This document shows positions 21,501-35,322 of a DNA stretch of 64,000 nt, piece after piece (the first letter of the stretch is position 1; the number at the start of each line of letters is the position of its first letter). A program made the position numbers and the translations under genes. The stretch is from Dermacentor variabilis. Lineage: Eukaryota; Arthropoda; Arachnida; Ixodida; Ixodidae. The DNA lies in assembly GCF_050947875.1 (NCBI RefSeq), contig NC_134568.1, positions 257,224,615-257,288,614 on the forward strand, read 5' to 3'. The notes under the pieces were generated by a model. That model had not been told where the DNA came from and did no database searches. It saw nothing but the letters and a program-made list of their open reading frames with translations.

Positions 21501-22577
21501 AGCGCCCCTGTATTAAAAAAAAGAAAACAAAAACATTTAATTCCTTACGTATACATAGCGCTTCAGGATGCTTCTTAAGTAATGCAACAAACGGCATCCA
21601 TAGTGACATCTTACGCTTGCGTGGCACGACGCGCTAATAGAGAGGCTGCAGAGGTGCCGAGCATATTTCACCCTTCATTGCTGTTATTTTCTACTCGACG
21701 CCAAATCGTGCAAGATATTTTTTGCAGAAAACAGATTACCGATGCCTGAAAGTGAACGGGGTGAGATTTCAGCAAACCGAAGGTGTGTGTGTTTGTGTGT
21801 GCTTTTTTATATATCTATATATTTTGCCGCCCAAATTCTGAAGAGCAGAACAGAAGAGAGTTTGAGCATACTTATATAACGAGTGCGCAAATGTTTGCAC
21901 GGAAGGAAACCGAACTAGTATAATTAAGGTTTATTATCTTTTTTTTTTAACGCCCATGCATTGATGAACTGGGTGTGGGCACAAGGTTGGCTCCCAGATA
22001 GGATAATAGTACAAACGACGTTGGAGTCGGACTCTCGGAGCAGTCACGATAGCAAACGCAGTGAATGGGTCGGAGTCACTTCAAGAGACATAAAGTGGGT
22101 TTAGCAGTTAGTTGAGGGTTAAACATAGATGCTTTGCCAACTCAACGAGCAGTGTAGAAGATACATATAGGCACGGGCAGATGATACAACATTAGAAATG
22201 GTACACATGAATGAACGTATTATATACAGTTGGGCAATTCGGATTGATAAGGAGGTTTACAGCGCGTCTGCGGGTTACCATTAGCGAAAGAGAGTTCAGC
22301 ACGAAACAGGGATACGGTGACCAGGGGCGCAGTGACATTAACCATGAGGTCGCACGCAGAGCGGCCCTCGAACACGGCGGTTCTTCCGGGGCCGGGCTCG
22401 TCAGTGGCTGGGGTTCCCGAGATTTGCTCAGCGGTGCTTTCCCCCAAAGAGCAGACCGAGGAGGTCGGCGGCTCCTGTCCTCATTTTTTTTAAGGTTTAT
22501 TGTGTGCCGACAGGGTAACGGCTTCGGAGGGCCCACGGAGACTCTGGCGGCCTCAGGGGCAGAGTGGGGGTCCTAGC

Positions 22578-22585
<8 letters not shown>
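21501..22585. other. Non-coding sequence
   Basis: Short chance frames only. No recognised feature before the CA microsatellite. Confidence 0.4.

Positions 22586-22619
<34 letters not shown>
22586..22619. repeat. (CA)n microsatellite
   Basis: Seventeen or so CA dinucleotides in a row. Confidence 0.95.
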
Positions 22620-22620
<1 letters not shown>

Positions 22621-24134
22621 GTGCACAACAAAAACAACGATATGCTACTGCTTAAGTTCTGCGTCGCAGCCATGTTGAAGCAGAGAGAAAAAGAAAAATA
22701 ACGAATAGACAAAACAATCTCGAGACCTCCGCTGTATACAGTTGGAGTGACTCTGCACTTAAGAAAACAAAACGCAACCAACGAAAAAGGCACGTAGGCT
22801 CACATTTTCTACCCTGCCCGGGGTCACTTTGAAGCCGCTAAAAAGAACAACAACCAACGCGCAAAACAGTCTTGAGATGTTGGCTCTAGTTTGGGTGACC
22901 TTGCGTCGGAGAAAATAAGATGGAGACAAAACGAGAGGCACGTTCGCGCTCACTCGTGTATCGCTGTGTTTGACGTAACGAAAGAAACAGGAAAAAGCGA
23001 TAGAGTATATAAGGACGCGTTAATGTACTTGCATTCAAGAAAAATGCAGGGCTACCGCCGGTTTCATGAGTGTCAAATATAGGTGCGTGTATTAGCACGT
23101 ATTTTCGTGTATGTGAAACCTAGTATTTCCCATTGCGTTGTTTCAAAGCTGTATATTCACGAAGTATACCATGCCCACTTGCCATGATCTTCACAAAGAC
23201 ACTATAGCGGCATTAAAATGAAATAAATACAGAAATCGCCATGACGAAGTGCTGCCGCGTACGTAGTGAGCGATGCCGCTTGTAACCGTAAAATTTCTTA
23301 GTAATTTGCAAATAAAAAAATTTTTAGAAATGTTACGTCAAAAAAACAAAAACAAAAAAAGAAAACACGGTGCACTGAAATACAGCTAACAACTTCAGGC
23401 ATTTGTGATCGTCATGGGAGAACGTTAGTACCAGCGTTTGGCGTGTGTATACGGCATGCAGTATTACGGGACTTTCTGTGCCGATTTAAAATTATCATTG
23501 TACTTTAAATCGCTAACATCTCGTTCGCGATTCTGTCGGTACTAAATCGCATTATTTTCGTATACACCATAATCTCGTGGCACGTTCTCTTTTTGTCTGG
23601 TTGTCGGGCCCTTTTAAATTCGCACAACTTTGCCAACTACAGCTAATTCCCAGCCGCATGTATATTTGTCTGGTCAAGTGATGTCCGCCTCTTCAAATAT
23701 TCCATATGCAGTGGTGCAATATGACGCTGCCTGTTAACAATGAAAGGCGAACTAGCCGCCGTTAGATGTAGGTCCGAGCACCGCGTCAAGGCTTTGCTGG
23801 AGGAAAGTGGCGTAAAGAGAAATTTGAAAACGTTCTGGAAGGATTCTTGGCCTCTTTTCAGTTTTTCTTTTCTCTCTCTCTCTTTCTTTCTTTTTTTTAT
23901 TTTTCAAGGATGAATGTCGTCGCGAAAGGGCGGGCGTGAACGTCAGAAGCATAAATTATTGGCTGGACGTCGAGAAAATCTCCAGCGACATTAGGCCAGT
24001 GAACGTCACACGCCGCGCGGCGCCAATCTTTTTCTTTGCGCCGAAGAGCAGCCGTGGTAATAACGGCCTACGACGAACGATTCCGTTGTTCGTCCACCCG
24101 TGCCGTTCTGGCTCGTTCCCTATAAGGCGTCCTG
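22620..24134. other. Non-coding sequence
   Basis: AT-rich, with A/T runs and a CT-rich tract near 23870-23900. No gene or repeat family was identified. Confidence 0.4.
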
Positions 24135-24200
24135 CAGCCGAGTACGAGGTAGTGGGTTCGGTCCCTACAGCTGCAGCGGTCGAATTATAGTGCCGAAAGT
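24135..24200 (+). mobile_element. Partial tRNA-derived SINE head
   Basis: GAGTACGAGGTAGTGGGTTC followed by GGTCCC is a B-box-like tRNA segment, and CTGCAGCGGTCGAATT matches the head/body junction of Ruka-like SINEs, in plus orientation. Only a short fragment remains. Confidence 0.4.
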
Positions 24201-25259
24201 TACCAGTTCTGGTTTCACTTGTATGCACGAGAATACATACGACAACGGTATGTGCATTCTGCGTTTGCAGTATTTTACTGCCACTTAATTGCTCCTTTGA
24301 GAATTCTGCTATTTTCTTTCTCTCTCTTTACTTCTGCCTTTTCTCATTTCCTGATTATGTAGCTGCTTTCGCGAGTTATTTTTTTTTTGCTTATTTCCTA
24401 CTACTAAGTAAGCCTTTTTTAAGTAAATAATATCGTTTGCCTGTACTTTTTTTTTCTACATATACCGTAATACACTGCCTTGGTGTTCAGTGTTAGACAG
24501 GCACGAACTATTTAATCAGCTAATAAAAATGAACGAAAATTGTTTAACTGTTTTACAGTATTGGCTTCTAAATTCGGTGCTCGAGTGTGTCACAGAGTCA
24601 AATCTGCAGGAAAGGGAGAAAGTGAAATTGGTTAATTTTTTTTTTCTTCTACATCGTGAGAGGTTATGCAATGAACAGCGACCATGGCAAATAATTGTTC
24701 ATTTGAATGCTAACAATCCCGTTGCCGAAACAGCACAGGGAAATTCCTGTTATAGTGATTGTATTTCCTCGGTGGATAAGCCGTAGTAGGTTGTAAAGAC
24801 AGCAAAAATGTAATGAGATCCTTGTAGTATGCGCAGCTGCATTGTGCCTGCAGACCATCTCCCGCCGCCTCGTTTGGCATGTGGGGTGATGTTCAGAAAG
24901 GCTGAGATCCCATTTCCTGCTGACTGGATGTGACATGCCTGCGACGGACAACTTCCGATCCGAGCGGCCCGGATCGAGTAACCCGAGCATTGAGAAATGC
25001 GCTGCTCCGACAAAGCGTCGTCCACATGGCGCATGTGTGTACTGTCCGCGAAAGCGTTGTACTGGACGCGGGGCGCGGCTTCTTATTATTTCGGCTTCTT
25101 ATTATTATTCTTATTATTTCGCCGCATGAAAGTTGTCGATGCCACGACGCGGGCATTGCTAATTTTGTAATATATTCAAACAGTATGCCATCTTCGCTGT
25201 AGGCATTTGTTGAGATACGCCCTAAAGTAGCCACGGCCTTCGAACCGCTCTTTCTAGCC
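24201..25259. other. Non-coding sequence
   Basis: AT-rich, with a short TTATTATT-rich tract near 25080-25115. No gene is recognised. It lies just upstream of the GC-rich island proposed to hold the first Cas-family exon. Confidence 0.4.
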
Positions 25260-26000
25260 GCCCCATACACGCACGCGCTCGTAAATTACAAGCAGTGCGA
25301 GAGAGTGAACGGCCCCTCGCAAGCACACCATCACACACCCGATAGCAGATGAGGAGACGGTCCCCGGTTTCTGGCAACGTCATAAACCACGTGACACTTG
25401 CAGGTCGGTCGCCAGCGCGCCCGCGCGGCTTTTCCCGCCGGCTTTCCCTGCTCCGGAGTCGTCGAGCGGTCGGCGGGCGTTGAGCGCGGCAGGCCCCGGC
25501 AGCTGTGTGGGTTGTGTCGTGTGTGGTCGGTGCAGCCCCTCGCGAGCTCTGAGGCGTCACACACACCGGGCGATTTCCCTTTCGGCCGAGGTCCCTTTTT
25601 CGACTCTGGTGTTTGTGTCGTCTCGAAGCTTGCCGTCTGCATCCTCCTCATGAGAACGCATCCACCTGGGGCTCCGTCCGTCGTTCTCCGCTCGGACTGC
25701 TTGGGTACAGGCCGCCACGGATGCAAACATGGAGCCGTCTGACCGTCTGTTGCTCGAGCTTGGAGCTATTTCCACCACAGTCCGCTTCTCTGCCTGACAC
25801 GCGTACATTGCACCACGAGATTCTAAACTAACCACAAACCCTGTCGGAACTAGTCGTCGCTGGCGTGGAGTTACTTTTCCGGGAAAATCAGCAGTAGCTA
25901 ACGATGCGCGAGGACGTCGTCAGACCTTCCGTTGCCCCTCAGTGACTATCGTGGACTTCAACGCGTTTCATCGTATACGTGGTGGCTCGAGGCTGGAAAA
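25260..26000 (+). promoter_or_regulatory. GC-rich island: possible promoter and 5' UTR of the Cas-family gene
   Basis: CG-rich sequence from about 25260 to 25830 stands out from its AT-rich left flank. It ends next to a short ATG exon with a good splice donor (26001-26011). Such islands often mark promoters and untranslated first exons. No TATA box was identified. The link to the SH3 exon 37 kb downstream is inference. Confidence 0.35.
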
Positions 26001-26009
26001 ATGCGCAAG
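26001..26009 (+). CDS. BCAR1: Candidate first coding micro-exon A of the Cas-family gene (M-R-K)
   Basis: ATG CGC AAG is followed directly by GTGAGA, a good donor (AAG|GTGAGA). The start context has A at -3. The exon would contribute three residues and end in phase 0, matching the phase-0 acceptor at 63104. In vertebrates the first coding exon of Cas-family genes is likewise tiny (NEDD9 starts M-K-Y-K just before the SH3 domain), so M-R-K joined to N-C-L-A-R-A-L-Y-D-N fits the family. The match is short and could be chance; transcript data would settle it. Confidence 0.4.
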
Positions 26010-26011
26010 GT

Positions 26012-29000
26012 GAGAATATATGTGTTCAGTGTATTGTTTCGCTCCGACATGCATAAGTGTGCCGTGGATGTGCAGAGATCTATTGAGAAACACGAAAAAA
26101 AGAAAAAGAAAGAAAACGCTTGAAAGCTACAGCCCTGACCGTTCTCTTTGAATGCGTTGTGTATGCCTTCACATAGTTACCACAACGCAATAGGGGTTCG
26201 TTGTTTGGGATTATATGGCAAACATGAAAGGGTTCTAAATTTTCGTGTAACAAGTTTATTTGCAGCCGGACGACGCTTTTGTTTCTGTGCTTCATCAGTG
26301 TTTAGCGTGACAGAATGATTCAGTAAGCGAGTGTAATGCTGCCTACGTATGTATATCACTTGTTACGACGAATTGTGTCAAATCTCGTGTTACGCTGCGA
26401 CTCGCATGCCTGAAGTGTGAGCAAGCGAAAAGTGAAGCCAGTGGACTGCTTGTTTTCCCCTCGCCACCCAAGCGATCGATGCTCGTGTGGTAAAGCCGCG
26501 GTGTTACGGCGTGTATGCCCGGACATGTCCGATTTGCATGGCTTGCCCACGGTCCACATTTTAATGTTACGTGTTCTCCTTAGTATTTAGTACACCAACG
26601 TATTATCGACCACCGTCGCTTGATCCTCCGTGTTATTCGTACCGCCAGCTCATCCTAGCGAGTGTCATTTGTGGTGGCAACGTTTTTCACGCGGTTTTCA
26701 GCCACTCGTGAACAACGGTGCCATGCCGTGTTAGTAGTAATTACCATGCAGACATATTGCGAATTTGTGCAAGTTTCTTCTGCGAGTGAAGTCCGTGTTA
26801 AAAAGTGATGTGGCCGCCTACTGTTCAATGAGTGTCAGGCGGGAAATAGTGCGCATGTGGTGACGTTTGCATACTCAAGGGCCGCTTTTGAGCATGTCCT
26901 TAATGTCAGAACGATCACGAGCCAAGTGACTTTGTTTGTTGGTTTTGTTTTTTCAACTGAAGCCGAGGCGCGTTGCTCAATTCTTCAATTTCTTTTCTTC
27001 ATGAAAGCTCGTTTTGCATTACATCTATTTACATTTTAGCTCGCTTCAAACCATTGCTTCGAAACTTTAGGTCGACTTTTAGATGGGAGAGGATTGACTG
27101 CATAGACTGCAATGCCGAAGCACCAGTGGCCATCACAGAGGTTCTGGAGAGATCAACGTTTTGCCCAGTAATTTTTATTGTTTTTGCTAAAGAGATTACG
27201 CTAACCAACATGCTTGAGTCACTTCGAGAGACGAATTTCTTATGCGAGAAGAAGACCGTAAAACGTGGAGCGGGAGACGAATGCACAGTCGAGGGGCCAT
27301 AAAGATTGCGTAGGCCCTTCAATCCCTGTCGCCACTGGTTATAAAATCCGAGCGTGATTTCCGACTGTGTATTCGAGTCGCCTGCCGTGCTCAGTACTTC
27401 CCTCGCGCGCTGATCGTTACTGATGAAGCGAGAAAACAAAATAAGTAAAGCACATTTACTCGGTTTGGTATTCGGTGTGAATAACACGATATTATGTTGG
27501 AGTGACGTCACGGACGGCAGTAATTTCTTCCAAAGGTCACTGCCAGTGGAATGACATCTTTGACATCTTTTTTTTTTTGTGCAAGGTGTATCATGCCGGT
27601 TGTAGATTGTTAATTGAAATCTAAGTACAATGTACAGCCGTCGGTAGGAGGCTATTACCTGTTCTGGTGTTAACGACCCTTTCCGTCACACTGGCCGTCA
27701 CATATTTTAAAATATGTTCCTCTGTCCAAACGTACTACGTCAGTTGTACTGCACTGCCAACAACCCATTGTTTGCGGCGTAAAGCTGCGAATGGCGCGGT
27801 TGCGAGCGAACCGTGGCGCTTTTGAGCGCCTCGAATGAGGAACCACGGCTTCGAATTGAGGCCGCGCAATCCTCTTGCTCGTCGCTCGACTCAGCTCGTC
27901 GCTTCGCACGAAACGAGGCATTTCCGGCCCTCGGCGGCCGCTGAGCAACTGAAGCCCGAGCAGAGTCTGTCTGCCTCTTGTTCTCGACACACGTTGAGCT
28001 ACATTCGCCTTTCTCAAAGTCACGTCTGTTTTGCTCGCACGTGATGGCAAACTTTACCTTCATCGAAAAGATTGTCGGAGTTGCAGTTGACAGGTGGAAC
28101 TTACGCCTTCCTTTCCCTTCATGAATGTTTCCCATGGAGAGTTTATCCTCTGTGTCGCGGCAGGTGGTCCTATACTTGTTTTCGATTTTTTTTTTCTGCT
28201 TTTCTTTTACACCTCGTTGTATACGACCAGAAAACAGCTTGCGCAGATCGCCCTTCTGACCAGCGCTGCCGCCGCAACGAACAGCTGCGCCATTTGTTTG
28301 CGAATTTGCATCGGTGCAGCGTCGTCTCATCTGCCCGGAATGTAATGGCGTCCACCAGGCGCGCGCGTATTAATGCGGGGTGCCAAGATCGCCCGTGGCG
28401 CCCCAAGAAGGGATCCCAGTCGCGTGGCGGGGTGAGAGGCGGCCGCATAGTTGGCCTACCCTCGTGGCGACCCCGTCCGACTCGGCTGTCATCCGATCCA
28501 CGCCGCGGGCGCGCGCGACGACAGCCGCAGGCCCGTTCCGGCGGCCTTGCACGATCTTGTCGTCGTACGTCACATCATTGACCGCGAGAAAAAGTATACC
28601 AGCGCTTTTCCGGAGCTCGACCTCAAGGATGGGCTTAGATTACAAGGCCTGGGCACAGAGACTCGACGTTCTTAGCGGGCAAACTGACTGCACACGAACC
28701 GTCTGACCACTAGCGGAGAGGCTAGTTGTGCAGACAGTTTCACTAATCGAATTACGTGGCGTTTGACTTAGCGGAAGAAGCAAAAGCCGATGTTGTTCTG
28801 GAGACCCCAGTGCTTTTCGTGCGTCTCACGGCCGCTACCTCAGTTCTCCCTATCTGAAATTACTCATATGTCCCATGTAACTCCCACATCCAATGATCCC
28901 CTGCGACATATATGGACACGTGCGGGTTTCTATATGGGATTATTGGATATGGGGTTTGTGGAAAATGCGTACGGGTCGATTGGGCTGGCTCGAGGTTTTG

Positions 29001-29849
29001 GGGTCGTTATGGGCTGGTACCGGCAAATTCCAGAAAATTGGATATAACCGCCGGTCCTGTCTGTCTGAGGAAAGACTGCGTGTGTAGCCGTTATCTATTT
29101 TTTGGCGCCCCGTCGATGCTTTAATTCTTGCGCGGGACCGTCGCGGTCATGGTGTGCCTAGGTGCCGGTGCGTCATCGAGGCACTCGCGGTGGCATGTAA
29201 AAGCATTCATCCATCAAATGTGCCTGCTGCTCTACCACAGACCCGGCCGAACGTCTAGCAGCTCGGTTGACGCAAGGCGCTTTCGAAAAAGAAGTATGTG
29301 GCCGCCAACCGATACAACTATTCGGTAAGTGGGCTCTTCATGTTAGAACCCTGTTGTATACGCAAGGCACCGGCAAGCTTAATACCGTGAAGATCGCGAA
29401 GATATGTGGCACTGCCTCTGGTCGGTTGGCGGACTGGTTCGGCGGTGTTTCCAGGGGTGAGACCGCCGTTTTTTCATGTCTGGTAGCGGCTGTGGCAACG
29501 CATGTATATATAGGCTGGTTGACGAGTGTATACGCATAGAAATTTTATCGCCGCTGTTGTTGTTGGCGCGGGAGAGCTGCTTTGAAGCATAGTAGAAAAA
29601 AAAAAGTTACGAAATGCACTACGGGCGTCTTAACGTGACACTGAAGAGGAATATTCAATGAAGTTGTATCGGTAAATTACCTTTTACTGCTTGGTGCAAG
29701 AGGAAAACTGTGGTACGAGGCTCGGTATAATAATGCCAGGAAAGGCGGGAAAACGGAACACGGCTGGCGACGCCGTCCTAATGCTCTCCCACCAGCTCCC
29801 GGTGACGTCATTAATTTCGACATTGTCTGTACTCTGTCGCAGTTAACCA
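26012..29849. other. Non-coding sequence with a GC-rich patch near 28320-28580
   Basis: Only overlapping chance frames. The CG-rich patch at 28320-28580 is open in several frames on both strands, none with a known domain. No splice-flanked exon was recognised. Confidence 0.35.
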
Positions 29850-30018
29850 CCCGCGGCGGTAGCCTAAGCTGCTGGGTTTTCGAGCTTGCTTGTTCGACTT
29901 AGGTGCACGTTAAAAATATCCAGGTGAACAAAATTAATCCAGTGTCGTCCACTATGGCGTGCCTCATAATCGGATCGTGGTTGTGGCGCGTGTAAAACCC
30001 CAGAATGTAATTTCTTCT
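29850..30018 (+). mobile_element. tRNA-derived SINE, internally deleted
   Basis: Plus orientation: the CCCGCGGCGGTAGCC head is followed by TTAGGTGCACGTTAAA, a body with CAGGTGAACAAAATTAATCC, and CTCATAATCGGATCGTGG near the end. The B-box half of the tRNA head is missing, so it is a deletion derivative of the same family as 4905-5155. Confidence 0.7.
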
Positions 30019-31149
30019 TTTTCTAGTCAATTGTCTGTCGTTAAGGTGATACTACATGCGCTCTAGCAGAAGCGAAAAATCAACGTAGCGAAGTGTCTAC
30101 AACTATTCCTGCGCCGGAGCTGACCAACACGAGAATTACTTTGAAATCTTGTAACGCCACGCTGACGTGCCGGCGCTGAGTCGGTGCTTGCTACTTGGCT
30201 TCGCGTTTTTCCGACTCGAGCAGCGAATAAATAATGTCCTCTGCAGCGGTCCAATGCGACAGCATCCGCTGCTTGTCACTGTGTGACGTGGCCGCCTCCG
30301 CCATTCGCAGTTGTCGAACGTCATTTCATTGTGCTGCAGTCGATTCGAGTTGACAGCTAACGTTCCGTCACGGCGGTCCGAGTTGCCTCGGAAATACCTT
30401 CGCGCTCTGCGCGCCAAGTACCGTCACGGTACATTTGCTTACGACACTGTCATGGCTTCACTAGGCGTGCAGTGAGGAGTATGAGGCTCAGAAAATGGCC
30501 CAACATTTGTGCTTAGTGTCTGAGGCCATGAAATTGCGAGACAAACTTGCTTGTTGACGTGAACTTGCCGCGGCGATTGCACGCTTAATTACAAATGATA
30601 TGATTTCTAGGAGCGCCATATAACGATGTGTTTGTGCTTTTGGATCGCGGGCGACGTCGTTGGCGGGTTGCTTATCGCATCTGCTACTCTACGAGGTGTT
30701 TTCTACCAGAGAAGAGGTTGGCTGCACAAATGCACAAAGGCCTGTTGAGAGGAGCCCGTGTAATCAACATGGTCTGGTTTGTTGGGAGACAGGGGAAGAT
30801 AACAGGCGAACATCATTAGGCTGGGTGGGCCCATACCGTCCTGTCTCGCTGGTCATATGACATCACTGACACAGCTTATCTGGTTTCTACATATTGCACG
30901 GGCTCCGTGGCTTTACATTTCCCGGATGAATATCGCTGTAGATATTGACAATGCATTTCCTCCGTGCCTTTCAGTATTCACTTATTTGTTTTGCCTCACT
31001 GAGTCCATTTACTAACGTGTTGGCGGTCGCCAAAGTACTCCGCTCAAACACGTTCACTTTCTGCAACTTGTGGCGCCCATTCTGGCGCTGCTTGGGGCTG
31101 GAGTTTCATTGAAGGCGGAGCGAAAGTAAAGCCTGCACCCTGCAAACAG
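30019..31149. other. Non-coding sequence
   Basis: Short chance frames only. No repeat family or exon was recognised. Confidence 0.4.
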
Positions 31150-31876
31150 CGCTGCGGGAGGCGCTGTAGGAAGCTGCAGAAGGCACCGCGCCGCTTTGCG
31201 TAGGACGTGGGCTAACGACCGACTCTGCGGCAGGGCCCATATGCGGCGGGTGACCACGAAAGCGGGTGGTTCGGAGCCGCCGGCGTCGGCCCCTCCCCCG
31301 CGTGCACCTGTCGCGGTAGTGAGCGAACTCCGGGTCGGGAACCGCGGGCCGCCTCCCGAAATACGCGAGACGACCGGTCGGATCTCGACAGCGCCGAGGC
31401 CAAGGTGGTTCCGCGCCGGGGCTCCATATTTGAGAGCAGCGGCGGCGGTGTCCCCGGCCGCTGGAGCCGGGCCAGCGGCGGGGCCCCGGCGGCCTTGTCG
31501 CGGCTGGCCTTCCTGCGCCCCCCGCCGTGGCCGCCGAGCTGGGAGGGGGGGAAGTGCTCGCCTGCTGCGGCGCAGACGCCGGGGAAGGCGTTTGCGAGCG
31601 CGCGTGCGTCCCGTGCGACGGACGCCCGTGCGCGCCGACGGCGTCTTCCGCGCCGCGTGCAGAGGAGGACGACGCCGAGCAACTCGCCAAGAGTTGCCAG
31701 CCGAGCTTTCGTCCTCCTTGCCACTGCACATCTGCAGGCTACCTCACGTTTAGCCATGCGACACGGGTTTCTTTCGTTTTTTTTTCCCTCTCTTTTTAAT
31801 GCCGACATTGGTCAATTTATTGTGCATTCAGTAGACGCCATTTGTTTCTCGCGGAACGGGACCTCGGTGTGACTGC
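31150..31876 (+). promoter_or_regulatory. Strong GC-rich island: possible alternative promoter
   Basis: From about 31190 to 31710 this is one of the most CG-dense stretches in the window and is open in several frames on both strands, with proline/alanine/arginine-rich products and no domain. It ends shortly before an ATG micro-exon with a consensus donor at 31886. It is a candidate CpG-island promoter; direction and activity are inferred. Confidence 0.35.
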
Positions 31877-31885
31877 ATGGTGCAG
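31877..31885 (+). CDS. BCAR1: Candidate alternative first coding micro-exon B (M-V-Q)
   Basis: ATG GTG CAG is followed by GTAAGCG, a near-perfect donor (CAG|GTAAG). It ends in phase 0, compatible with the SH3 exon at 63104, and lies just downstream of a strong GC-rich island. Start context is weaker than in exon A (T at -3, G at +4). Vertebrate BCAR1 and NEDD9 use alternative first exons, so two starts would not be surprising. It could equally be a chance ATG-donor pair. Confidence 0.35.
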
Positions 31886-34800
31886 GTAAGCGTGCGTGCG
31901 CTACGAGATCGCCGAGTTAAGTGCTGGCTAAAAAGTGGGCAGACTCTCTCGGGTATCGTGTGCCCTGCGACGAAGCCGCCTGGCAGTGCTGCAGCCGTTC
32001 GTGTCTATATGCAGTGTTCTTTCGCGTGCTACCGCAGTCGGCGCGCAGTGTAGGTATGCTGCCCACAGAGGGCCATGCTTCTTCCTGGTCGACCATATAT
32101 GGCCCAATATCCTCACCTTTGTGTTCGCTCCACTTTGTTTCCGAAGAGAAAGGCGATTACAAATGGAGTACTTTTTGCACAAGTTAATGCACGTACCGCT
32201 GCACCCAGGTACTTGTGTTAAAACAAATGTAGGGGATAGCGAAAACAGATGCAAACGGACAGCTGTGCACTTGACGCGCGCGCCCTTGACTTTGCACCGT
32301 GAGCTCTCTGCACGCGACTGCATTCTGTCGCTATCGTTCCCCTTTCGGAGCGTTGTGGACGTGTGAGCGGCCAGAGTCTCTCTCTCCGGCCGACCTCTGC
32401 GCCACCTCGTGCCTCCTTGTGCTGCGTGCTGGACACGAGCGCGCTGCAGGTCCGACTGCCTGTCGCGACGGCCGCCTTTCCATGGGTACAGAACGTGAAA
32501 CAGTCGTGGTACTCAGATTCAGGAGCACGTTACAAAAAACTCCAGGTGGCCAGAAGCAATCCACAGTTCTTCATTACACCGCGTGTCCAAGCAGACATTC
32601 AACCCCATCCGTCAGTGAAATCCGTCTTGCCACGTAACGTTTCCTCAGAATAAAAAGCAGAAACAGCGCGACACAGGACGAGCGAGTAAATTAAGAGCAC
32701 AGCGGACAGAGCGCTGTTCACCCACCAGCCCCTTTGAACACACTGCTGAGGTTTATTATTTCTATGCGCTCGCATGCCACTGCCTCCCTCCGGTTCGAGT
32801 GTCATCTGCGGGTATTCGACCGGTTATCGTTAATCCTGGCTTCACCGCAACGTATAGACGAATTTAACCGGAGCTGTTCGTTGCGTTATCATTTCATCCA
32901 TTTCAACCTTTCTTCGCTCTCTGTCTCTCTGATCCAGTGTACGGCATGTTACAGCATGTCGTTTACTTAAGGGAGATGTGAAATGTTCTAAATAGCCTTT
33001 CTTTTGTCTTTTTCTTGAAAACTTAGGTTCGGCAACTTTACCTTTACTTGCTAAATAAGCAAATAAGGGTGATATTTCGGCTACAAGGCGGGGGACGGCG
33101 TGTCTATTACTTATAGGTGCATGCATGCAGTTAATCTAGAAACACGACCGTATTTAATCGCGCTTGAGTGCTGCCTTGTTGACGTGGCGGCTGAAGGTGC
33201 AGTTTAATGGGCAAAAAAATGAACAAACGCGTTTGTTGTTGTAACCTGCGGTCATCAATTCGTATTGCAGAACAACACGGCAACAAGGCGCACGTTTTTT
33301 GTCGTGACGTCTGTTTCGCCTGTATCCGCGTGCTTTCTTCTCGTTGTGCAAGCTAACTGCTTTTCTTTTTTTTCTTGCTCCCGCCGACCCCTTTCCTTTC
33401 TTTCTTCTTCTTTTTACCCAACATTTTGCTCATTTAACATTGTGACATGATAACGAGAGTGTTTACCTTGTTACCTGTGCCCTTGACAGTGCACAGAGTG
33501 CAACTACTTGTTCGTGTTTTCTATGTACTATCAAATTTGTTCTTTCAAGTAAGATGGATTTCCATCAGAGTGATATTCTAAAAGCGTTGAACACTAGATC
33601 ATTTTTTAACTTGAACTTTTCATTGACGAATGATCAGTTTTTTATTGCACTATGTGGGGGGGGGGGGGGGGCGTATTATAGGGTCAAAATAAGTTATCGC
33701 TGGAAATGTACGCAAAAGAATTGCGTTGCTAAAACGCGTGCGCGATATATGACATTATTCTGGCATTGCACGCAACATTCAAGCAAGTCGTACAAAAGCT
33801 AAATAAACGTTGCCCGGTTTTATAACCCAAGGGCCGCGATAGTCTTATAACCGAGCAAAGCGAAGAGAATTCCAGTTGCGCGCACTGGTGGCAGAGCTAC
33901 AGGAATTCGCTGTAAATTTCAAGTCCAGCGGTCTGCCGACCGGTGCTACGGAGTGCTCAACAGCGTCAGCATGTACTCGTGCGGGAGTCTCTGTTCCCTA
34001 CTAAGATATCGAAGTATGCAAATGCATTGGCATCAGTAGCAGTGACAAGAAAACAGTCCTATCGGCGCGACACAAAGGAGGAACAGAGCAGCGGTTACGC
34101 ATTCACGACGAAGACAGTACCGCGAATTCCGTACAATTTTACCAATTTTAGTAGTGACAACAATTTCCCAATACCATCCAAATCTTGGCCAGTCCCCCGC
34201 AGTAGATGTGCGTCATCATAAGAGGAAAACCAAACCAAACCGTAATCCCGTGCATCTGTCCGGGAAGCGCACTTCGTCTCACCGCCAGCTCCATGCATTG
34301 CATATCGCACTTGGCGGGTGCATGTCTCAGAGAAAGGAAGAGAGCTTGCAGTCAGCAGGCTTCGGGCACTGGGGGGATTAATGGCGAATAACGGACGAAC
34401 TATTATTCTGGTTCTCCTTCCTGGTTTGCTGACGCCATGCACCCGTGTAGTTGGTGTAAGACGTGAGGGCATGTACTACGTGTACGTCTTGCCTCAGCCC
34501 GGTTGGCGCAAGTTACATGACGTAACTCAAGTTACATGTCCATCGTACAAATTAGCAGCCTTTCATGCTTACATCAACTTCCGGCTGCATTTTAAGAAGC
34601 CATGAACGAGACTTTCCTGCACCTATACTTCGCTGACTTCAGCGCATGGGTTTGGTCCATCCGCACGTTCACTGCCGTAAACGGCAACCGTGCATCGATT
34701 GCGCCACCACAGCCACCGCCGTTTTGTGTGGAAGTATAGCGAGTATACACAGCGCGAAGTCTCGATTGCGAAAAACGTATACTACACGTGGGATAACATT

Positions 34801-35278
34801 TAAGACGCCTGCGGGCTTTCGCTGAGCTTGTGGGCTGGTGGCGCGCGACGTTCAGGCGCGAGAAAGTTATCGAGGCTTCAGTTTCTCGCGACAATATCAC
34901 TTGGCACTGTGATATTGTGCGGCAGCTCCACAATATCAAACTTGCACTCTGTCTTTCTTGGTCATCGATGGGGCGTTTAATGGCAATAACAAATTGCAAT
35001 CGGGTATATTGTTCCTCCTCTATAGTTGAGATTTACCCGCGTTTACTTTTGCGTGGCTCCTCTTGAGACGGCGATGGTCTTCTGGCTCGGCCGCCGGAAA
35101 CGACAACCAACAAAAGTTCACTCGACGTTCGCCTATAGGCGACAGCCGGTTAGAGTCCGCCGGTGGTCCGCATGAAAAAATTATGACGCCTCCTATATCC
35201 TCTGGGATTTGCGCGCGAAGGAACCGTGCAGCGGCGTTGTCAGACCGTTTTTCAAAGAGTTGTTCTATTTATTGTGCA

Positions 35279-35280
<2 letters not shown>
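31886..35280. other. Non-coding sequence
   Basis: No exon or repeat family recognised. A 16-base G run lies at about 33656-33671. Confidence 0.4.

Positions 35281-35318
<38 letters not shown>
35281..35318. repeat. (AT)n microsatellite
   Basis: Nineteen AT dinucleotides. The I-Y-I-Y frames across it are artefacts. Confidence 0.95.

Positions 35319-35322
<4 letters not shown>

Noticed and set aside
31054..31808. Overlapping frames of 155-225 codons on both strands
   Set aside because: Typical of a GC-rich island with few stop codons; compositionally biased and without any recognisable domain.
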